DNA from: Aequorivita sp.
GTDB lineage: Bacteria; Bacteroidota; Bacteroidia; Flavobacteriales; Flavobacteriaceae
NCBI GenBank assembly: GCA_026646335.1
Contig: JAPKFY010000004.1
Coordinates: 1-57,181, forward strand
DNA length: 57,181 nt
Direction of reading: 5' to 3'
Below the pieces are notes generated by a model that ran no database searches, was not told where the DNA came from, and saw only the letters and a program-made list of their open reading frames with translations. Below are positions 51,943 to 57,181 of this stretch, piece by piece (positions within the stretch are counted from its first letter, which is position 1; each line of letters starts with the position of its first letter). The translations under genes were made by a program, and so were the position numbers.

Positions 51943-53777
51943 TGAAACATATTTTAAACGGAATCTTTTTAACAGCAGTATTCTTTTCGGCATTTGCCCA
52001 GAACAACAATAGCTACTGGCAACAGGAAGTTGATTATAAAATGAACGTTCAAATGGACGTGAAAACCTTTCAGTACAAAGGTACCCAGGAGTTGAAATAC
52101 ACAAACAATTCGCCTGACACCTTGAACAAGGTTTTTTATCATCTTTACTTTAATGCTTTCCAACCGGGAAGTGAAATGGACGTACGGTCACGAACCATTG
52201 CAGATCCGGATAGCCGCGTGATGGATAGGATTTCAAAATTATCCCCTTCGGAAATTGGATACATCAAGCCAACAATGTTCACGCAAGACAATACAACCGC
52301 TAAGTACACAATTAAGGGTACCGTGATGGAAGTAATGCTGAACAAGCCAATTTTACCGGGCGAAAGCACTGTATTCAATATGGAATGGGATGCACAGGTT
52401 CCTTTACAGGTTCGCCGTTCTGGCCGCGATAGTTCTGAAGGAGTTGCCTTGACCATGACCCAATGGTACCCAAAACTAGCCGAATACGACTTTGAAGGAT
52501 GGCATGCCGATCCTTACATTGCACGTGAATTTCACGGCGTGTGGGGCAATTTTGATGTTACCATTACTATTGATGAGGCTTATACCATTGGTGGAACAGG
52601 CTATCTGCAAAATCCAGCGGCTGTCGGCCATGGCTACACCGTTCCTGGGCAGAAACCGATGCACCCCGTAAAAGGCAAATACACTTGGCATTTTTTAGCG
52701 CCAGACGTTCATGATTTTGCTTGGGCAGCAGATAATGAATATGTACATGATACGTATCCTGGTCCAAATGGAGTGACGCTTCATTTTTTCTACAAAAATG
52801 ATCCTGAGATTGCTGAAAACTGGAAGAAATTACAACCAATAACTGCTGAACTGATGGAATTTTTCAATGAGCAAGTGGGGGAATATCCATACGAGCAGTA
52901 TTCAGTTATCCAAGGTGGCGACGGCGGTATGGAATACGCAATGTGTACTATGATTACCGGCGGACGTGAACTTGAAAGCCTAGTTGGCGTAACCGCTCAC
53001 GAGCTGGCGCATTCGTGGTTTCAGTTTGTTTTGGCCACAAACGAACTCAAACACGAATGGATGGATGAAGGTTTTACCTCCTACATTTCAGATGAGGCGA
53101 TGAATCATGTTATGAAAGAAAACAGGCCAAACCCACATTCCGGTTCCTACAGAAGTTATTTCTTCATGGCTACAAGCGGCGCTGAGCAACCGCTTACCAC
53201 CCATGCAGATAGATATGCAAGCAACCGTTCCTATGGGGTAAATGCTTATAGCAAAGGTTCAGTGTTCTTAACGCAATTGGGATACATTATCGGCCCTGAA
53301 AATCTTTCAAAAACATTGAAGCGTTTTTATTCAGATTTTAAATTCAAACATCCAACTCCAAACGACTTTATCCGCACTGCTGAAAAAGTTTCTGGTTTTG
53401 AACTGGATTGGTATCTAACGGATTGGACACAGACCTCAAACACCATCGATTACGGAATAAGAGCTGTTGAGAGTGAAGGAGAAAACACAAAAGTAACTTT
53501 GGAAAGAATTGGCTTAATGCCAATGCCAATAGATCTTTACGTAACTTATGAAGATGATTCGCAAGAATTGTTTTACATTCCTTTGCGAATGATGTGGGGC
53601 GAAAAACCAAATCCGTTTACTGATCTAAAAAGAACTGTTTTAGTAGACTGGCCGTGGGCATATCCAACTTATACTTTTGAAATAAAAAACGGTAAAAAAG
53701 TAAAAAATATGATGATTGATGCCACGAGAAGAATGGCAGACATTAATCAGGAAAACAATATTTACGAAAAACAATAA
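51942..53777 (+). CDS. M1-family metallopeptidase, secreted
   Basis: 611 aa, signal peptide to Gln20 ('FFSAFAQ'). Zinc site His353-Glu354-x2-His357 ('HELAHSW') with Glu376 ('DEGF') after 18 residues. The aminopeptidase GxMEN motif appears as 'GGMEYAM' (328-334). N-terminal beta domain from ~25. Translationally coupled to the S8 peptidase, so the two probably act together on peptides in the envelope. Confidence 0.95.
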   Translation: MKHILNGIFLTAVFFSAFAQNNNSYWQQEVDYKMNVQMDVKTFQYKGTQELKYTNNSPDTLNKVFYHLYFNAFQPGSEMDVRSRTIADPDSRVMDRISKLSPSEIGYIKPTMFTQDNTTAKYTIKGTVMEVMLNKPILPGESTVFNMEWDAQVPLQVRRSGRDSSEGVALTMTQWYPKLAEYDFEGWHADPYIAREFHGVWGNFDVTITIDEAYTIGGTGYLQNPAAVGHGYTVPGQKPMHPVKGKYTWHFLAPDVHDFAWAADNEYVHDTYPGPNGVTLHFFYKNDPEIAENWKKLQPITAELMEFFNEQVGEYPYEQYSVIQGGDGGMEYAMCTMITGGRELESLVGVTAHELAHSWFQFVLATNELKHEWMDEGFTSYISDEAMNHVMKENRPNPHSGSYRSYFFMATSGAEQPLTTHADRYASNRSYGVNAYSKGSVFLTQLGYIIGPENLSKTLKRFYSDFKFKHPTPNDFIRTAEKVSGFELDWYLTDWTQTSNTIDYGIRAVESEGENTKVTLERIGLMPMPIDLYVTYEDDSQELFYIPLRMMWGEKPNPFTDLKRTVLVDWPWAYPTYTFEIKNGKKVKNMMIDATRRMADINQENNIYEKQ

Positions 53778-53801
53778 TCTTTACTTTCCTTTTTTTCAAA
53801 G

Positions 53802-53838
53802 AGACCTCGCAAGTGCTAAATTCTGCGGGGTCTTTTTA
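53802..53838 (+). terminator. Terminator between the M1 peptidase and rnpA
   Basis: AGACCTCGCA and TGCGGGGTCT (one G-T pair) with a 12-base loop, followed by TTTT. Confidence 0.8.
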
Positions 53839-53850
53839 TATATTTACACG

Positions 53851-54228
53851 GTGAATCAAAAATTTCCAAAAAAAGAAAAACTAAAAAGCGCCAAAACAAT
53901 AGAAAATTTGTTTTTGGAAGGAAAGACACATTCCAAATTTCCTGTAAAATTATTTTTTCTTCAAAAGGAAAACATCGAAACCAACCTTGCCGCTTTTGCG
54001 GTTCCGAAGCGAAATTTTAAATCAGCTGTAGATAGAAACCGAGTTAAAAGACAGCTTCGCGAAGCATATAGGCTTAACAAACACATCCTTGAAGAAATTC
54101 GCGGCAAGAAATTTGTGATGCTCTTTCTTTTTATGGGAAAAGTCAAACCGCATTATATCCAGCTTGAAGAAGCAATGGTTAAACTGCTTAAAAAATTAAG
54201 AGATGAAATGAGCCAAGATAAAGATTGA
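53851..54228 (+). CDS. rnpA: Ribonuclease P protein component
   Basis: 125 aa from the GTG at 53851; the in-frame ATG far upstream lies inside the M1 gene and before the terminator. 'LKSAKTIENLFLEGKTH' start and the RNR motif 'VDRNRVKRQLREAYRLN'. Binds the RNase P RNA for tRNA 5' processing. Not next to rpmH here, as common in the family Flavobacteriaceae. Confidence 0.95.
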   Translation: MNQKFPKKEKLKSAKTIENLFLEGKTHSKFPVKLFFLQKENIETNLAAFAVPKRNFKSAVDRNRVKRQLREAYRLNKHILEEIRGKKFVMLFLFMGKVKPHYIQLEEAMVKLLKKLRDEMSQDKD

Positions 54229-54292
54229 ATTTTTAAATAAATCTTTCAAAAGCGAACTCCATCTTCCGAAAAAAAATCAAATATTACTACAG

Positions 54293-55111
54293 ATGAAAAT
54301 AGTTAGCGCTTTACTTTTATTGTTCGTTTTGGGATGTTCCAACGGCAGTTCCAACAAAAATTACACAACAGATTCTTCAATGGCAGGAATGGAAATTGCA
54401 GAAGAAGCAGAAATGAGACAATCTCTAATTCCAGAAGCCGCGCCAGAGGAGCAAGGACAAAAAATCATAAAAACAGCCCGTTTAGCCTTTGAAACCAAAG
54501 ATGTGGAGGCCACCCATAAAAAGATTCTTCAGCTTGCTTCGCAATACAAAGGCTTGGTACAAAGCGACAACAGTGGAAAAGACTACAACCGTATTTATAA
54601 GAATTTGATTGTTCGGGTTCCTACTGAAAATTTTCAGCAGTTTATTGACGGTATTTCCGAAGGCGTTGCGTATTTTGATCAAAAGGATATTTCAAGACAG
54701 GACGTTTCCGAAGAATTTGTAGATCTGGAAGCCCGGTTAAAAGCTAAGCGCACACTGGAAGAACGTTATCTTGAATTGCTTAAAAAAGCAAACAACGTAA
54801 AGGAAATGCTGGAAATTGAACGCGAGCTTTCCAACATTCGCGAGGAAATTGAAGCAAAACAAGGTCGCTTGCAGTACCTTCAAAATCAAGTTTCCATGAG
54901 CACTGTAAATATAGAATTCTATAAAACCACTGCGGAAACAGGAATTACACAATCCTACGGACAAAAAATGAAAAATGCCCTTCAGGGCGGCTGGAACGGG
55001 ATTTCAGTGTTTTTCTTGGGTGTTTTATACCTTTGGCCTTTATTCCTAGTTGCAATTATTATAGTTTTTGTTCTTCGTATATTTCTGAAGAAGAGAAAGA
55101 AAACGCATTAA
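54293..55111 (+). CDS. DUF4349 membrane lipoprotein
   Basis: 272 aa. Lipobox 'VLGC' (Cys15). DUF4349 over ~60-262 with 'KIIKTARLAFETKDVEATHK', a coiled coil at ~150-205 ('NNVKEMLEIERELSNIREEI'), and a C-terminal helix (~240-262) with a basic end. Envelope protein of unknown role, located between rnpA and the S41 peptidase. Confidence 0.9.
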   Translation: MKIVSALLLLFVLGCSNGSSNKNYTTDSSMAGMEIAEEAEMRQSLIPEAAPEEQGQKIIKTARLAFETKDVEATHKKILQLASQYKGLVQSDNSGKDYNRIYKNLIVRVPTENFQQFIDGISEGVAYFDQKDISRQDVSEEFVDLEARLKAKRTLEERYLELLKKANNVKEMLEIERELSNIREEIEAKQGRLQYLQNQVSMSTVNIEFYKTTAETGITQSYGQKMKNALQGGWNGISVFFLGVLYLWPLFLVAIIIVFVLRIFLKKRKKTH

Positions 55112-55122
55112 AATTTCAGAAA

Positions 55123-56745
55123 ATGAAAAAGAGAATCCTAATTCCCATCATAGCCGTCGGTATATTTTTTACCACGGTAAGTTTCAAAAGTGATTTTTTC
55201 GAAATCGCGAAACAAATTGAAATCTTTACCACACTCTTCAAGGAATTGAACATGAACTATGTGGACGAAGTAACACCGGCAACCCTTATGGACAAAGCCA
55301 TAAAGGGTATGTTGGAGGATTTGGATCCCTATACCGTTTACTGGAACGAGCAACAGGTTGAGGACGCCAAAATCAACAATTCGGGTATATACACGGGCAT
55401 TGGCGCAACCGCACAGAGCAAAAAGGACAAAATAATTATTGTTGAACCCTACAAAGATTATCCTGCCGATAAAGCTGGTTTAAAAGCTGGAGATGAAATC
55501 ATAAAAATTGGAAACGTAACCATTGCCGATTTGGAAGACGACGCAGGTGAATTGTTAAAAGGCGCCCCAGGCTCCAAAGTGGAAGTAACCTACAACCGCC
55601 AAGGAAAAACTGCCATAACCACCATTACCCGCGATGCCGTGGATATTAAGGCGGTTCCTTTTTACAAATTGATAAATAACGATATTGGTTATATCGTGCT
55701 TTCACAATTCAACAGAAAAACTACTATTGAAACCAAGGCTGCATTAGTTGATTTAAAGTCGCAAGGAGCAAAAAAAATCATTTTGGACTTGCGCGGAAAC
55801 CCTGGCGGATTATTGGATGAGGCCATCAATGTTGTAAATCTTTTTGTGGATAAGGGCGAAGTGATCACGACCACAAAATCGGTAATTGAAAAATACAACC
55901 AAACTTATAGAACCAAATACGAGCCCGTGGATAAAGAGATTCCATTGGTAGTTTTGGTTAACGGAAGAAGTGCTTCCGCCAGCGAAATTGTTTCTGGTGG
56001 CCTGCAGGATTTGGATCGCGCCGTGGTTGTTGGCGCACGCAGTTTTGGAAAAGGACTGGTGCAGCGGCCAAAAAAATTGACTTATGGAACGCAACTGAAA
56101 GTAACCATTTCTCGCTATTACACGCCAAGCGGTCGTTGTATTCAAGCTTTGGATTATTGGCACCGCGATGAAAACGGAGATCCCGTTCGGAAAGATGTCA
56201 AGGAATACAACGCTTTCAAAACCAAAGGTGGCAGAACCGTATATGACGGCGGTGGCATTTTGCCCGATGTAGAATTAAAATCTGCTGTTTTCAGTCCCAT
56301 TACAACAGCCTTGCTGAAAGACAACGCTATTTTTGACTATGCCACAAAATATTATTACAGCCACCAAATGACAGATTCGAAAAACTTTAAATTCGGGGAA
56401 GCCGATTTTCAGGATTTTCTGAAGTTTTTAAAAGACAACAATTTTGAATACGAAACCGAGACCGAAAAGAAGTTTGCCGAAGGGTTAAAAATATCGGAAG
56501 AGGATGATATGGGCAAAGACATTGCCGCCAGTTACAACCAACTTATGGCAGCCATTGACACTGCAAAGGACAAGGCGATCATTGACAAAAAAGTGGAAAT
56601 AGAATCTTTGTTGACTGACGAAATTTTGAAGCGTTATTTTTATCGCGAAGGGCTGTATAATTATCAAATTGAGCACAATCCGGAGATTTTGGAGGCGGTT
56701 GCTGTTTTGAATGATGAGGGAAGGTATAGAAAGATTTTGAAGTAA
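55123..56745 (+). CDS. S41-family C-terminal processing peptidase
   Basis: 540 aa from the ATG at 55123, where a signal/anchor begins ('MKKRILIPIIAVGIFFTTVS'). PDZ domain ~75-150 ('YKDYPADKAGLKAGDEIIKI'), tail-specific protease domain with 'LRGNPGGLLDEA', the Ser nucleophile in 'GRSASASEI' and the Lys in 'SFGKGLVQ'. Periplasmic processing protease. 'DLDPYTVYW' near the start is typical of the phylum. Confidence 0.95.
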   Translation: MKKRILIPIIAVGIFFTTVSFKSDFFEIAKQIEIFTTLFKELNMNYVDEVTPATLMDKAIKGMLEDLDPYTVYWNEQQVEDAKINNSGIYTGIGATAQSKKDKIIIVEPYKDYPADKAGLKAGDEIIKIGNVTIADLEDDAGELLKGAPGSKVEVTYNRQGKTAITTITRDAVDIKAVPFYKLINNDIGYIVLSQFNRKTTIETKAALVDLKSQGAKKIILDLRGNPGGLLDEAINVVNLFVDKGEVITTTKSVIEKYNQTYRTKYEPVDKEIPLVVLVNGRSASASEIVSGGLQDLDRAVVVGARSFGKGLVQRPKKLTYGTQLKVTISRYYTPSGRCIQALDYWHRDENGDPVRKDVKEYNAFKTKGGRTVYDGGGILPDVELKSAVFSPITTALLKDNAIFDYATKYYYSHQMTDSKNFKFGEADFQDFLKFLKDNNFEYETETEKKFAEGLKISEEDDMGKDIAASYNQLMAAIDTAKDKAIIDKKVEIESLLTDEILKRYFYREGLYNYQIEHNPEILEAVAVLNDEGRYRKILK

Positions 56746-56901
56746 TTATATGTCTGGTCGAGCGCAGTCAAGACCTATTTTTTGAATTAATAAAAAAGCA
56801 GAGCAAACGATCTCTTCAAATAATACAAATTAACATTCCCCATATATCACTTAACAAAATCTTAACTATCTGTTTATCAATATTTTCGTACTTTACGAGG
56901 T
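56746..56901. other. Intergenic region after the S41 gene
   Basis: Holds GGTCGAGCGCAGTCAAGACC (56757-56776), an interspersed repeat related to GACTGCGCT at 38403, followed by a T-run. A partial -7-like TACTTTAC lies just before the ORF at 56902. I see no gene. Confidence 0.5.
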
Positions 56902-57120
56902 ATGATTAAAATAGACAGAGACGAAAACAAGGAGATTCTCATGGAATCTGTGGCCTATTTAGAGAAGCGGGGTTTTGAGCACATCCAGGCCGATGTGGAA
57001 GGTTATGAAACTCCAAAATCCTATCACAAAAAAGATAGCGATGTGGTAATTACTCCAGACATAGTAGCAGACCGCGCACATAACCGCCACCCGGTCGCTG
57101 ATGTGGTGGATCACGCTTAA
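56902..57120 (+). pseudogene. Truncated conserved hypothetical, fused to unrelated sequence
   Basis: 72-codon frame. Residues 1-56 ('[20 protein letters not shown]', '[20 protein letters not shown]', IVA) read like a real flavobacterial protein that would continue beyond. From about 57070 the frame turns into '[16 protein letters not shown]', which is merely the complement of an ABC-ATPase coding segment. The protein is therefore cut, by a genuine rearrangement or an assembly error. Confidence 0.6.
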
Positions 57121-57181
57121 ATCGTGGGCGATAAAGAGATAGGTGAGCGACAGCTCCGCCTGAAGCTCTTCCATCAAGTTG
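57079..57181 (-). pseudogene. Fragment of oligopeptide ABC transporter ATPase (OppF/DppF-like)
   Basis: Minus strand from the window edge encodes '[20 protein letters not shown]' then [12 protein letters not shown], the classic H-loop/D-loop part of oligopeptide importers. Homology stops exactly at VAVM (57079), where YLG would follow. Hand count gives about 54% G+C, clearly above the surrounding genome. No other part of the gene is in the window. Confidence 0.7.

Noticed and set aside
56959-57177. Complete small minus-strand gene
   Set aside because: Only the part from 57079 on resembles a protein (ABC ATPase); the remainder is antisense to the truncated plus-strand ORF.

Overview
The window reads as a chromosome segment from a member of the Bacteroidota, most likely the family Flavobacteriaceae. 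The evidence is the gene content (a complete Bat/MoxR aerotolerance cluster, the order pdxA / DUF177 / rpmF / fabH / accB / accC, a soluble acyl-ACP desaturase, many SCS/SCK-type lipoproteins), TTG and GTG starts, an almost complete lack of Shine-Dalgarno sequences, and repeated Bacteroidota-type -7 promoter boxes (TAnnTTTG). Genus cannot be fixed by eye; an Aequorivita-like organism would fit.

Layout. 0-4 kb: CAP-domain lipoprotein, 3-hydroxyanthranilate dioxygenase, ALDH7-type aldehyde dehydrogenase, then a convergent acyl-ACP desaturase across a strong bidirectional terminator. 4.1-8.4 kb (minus strand): PPP-type phosphoesterase, a double zinc-ribbon membrane protein and an SPFH-GYF protein that together resemble the Bacillus YdjG/YdjI pair, then an AlbA_2 protein. 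8.4-9.0 kb: a 19-copy GTTGCAG array and a four-helix-bundle (S23/IVP family) gene enclosed by inverted heptamer repeats. 9-10.7 kb: an SDR oxidoreductase and a DUF4382 lipoprotein. 10.8-20.4 kb: moxR, DUF58, a BatD-like gene, batA, a small inserted ORF, batB, batC, batD, batE. 20.4-28.3 kb: cvpA, a conserved hypothetical, a DUF262/HNH gene inserted before pheS, an orphan ABC ATPase, cardiolipin synthase and an MDR oxidoreductase. 28.5-32.2 kb: FUSC transporter, GreA-like protein, mtgA. 32.4-37.4 kb (minus): fatty-acid and pyridoxine genes. 37.4-42.6 kb: ribE, a tiny PID-CTERM-like protein, one tRNA with a CAT anticodon, mce, rbfA, a LolC/E-like permease, a flavodoxin-reductase-like protein and dusB. 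42.7-57.1 kb: a TonB-type outer membrane protein, lepA, a K+/H+ antiporter, an MBL hydrolase, secreted S8 and M1 peptidases, rnpA, a DUF4349 protein and an S41 peptidase.

Most of the window is ordinary core genome. The unusual layer is a set of 7-bp-periodic arrays at seven intergenic places. Their sequences differ but their period is the same, and some sit inside operons or on promoters and stop codons. One pair encloses the four-helix-bundle gene like the ends of a small mobile cassette. A second, GC-rich inverted repeat family (CCCCTAACCCC...AAGGGG) occurs at three or more loci.

The last ~100 bases at the right edge encode, on the minus strand, a fragment of an oligopeptide-ABC ATPase with a higher GC content. 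They are fused onto a flavobacterial-looking ORF; this looks like an assembly chimera or a foreign insertion and should not be trusted as a gene.
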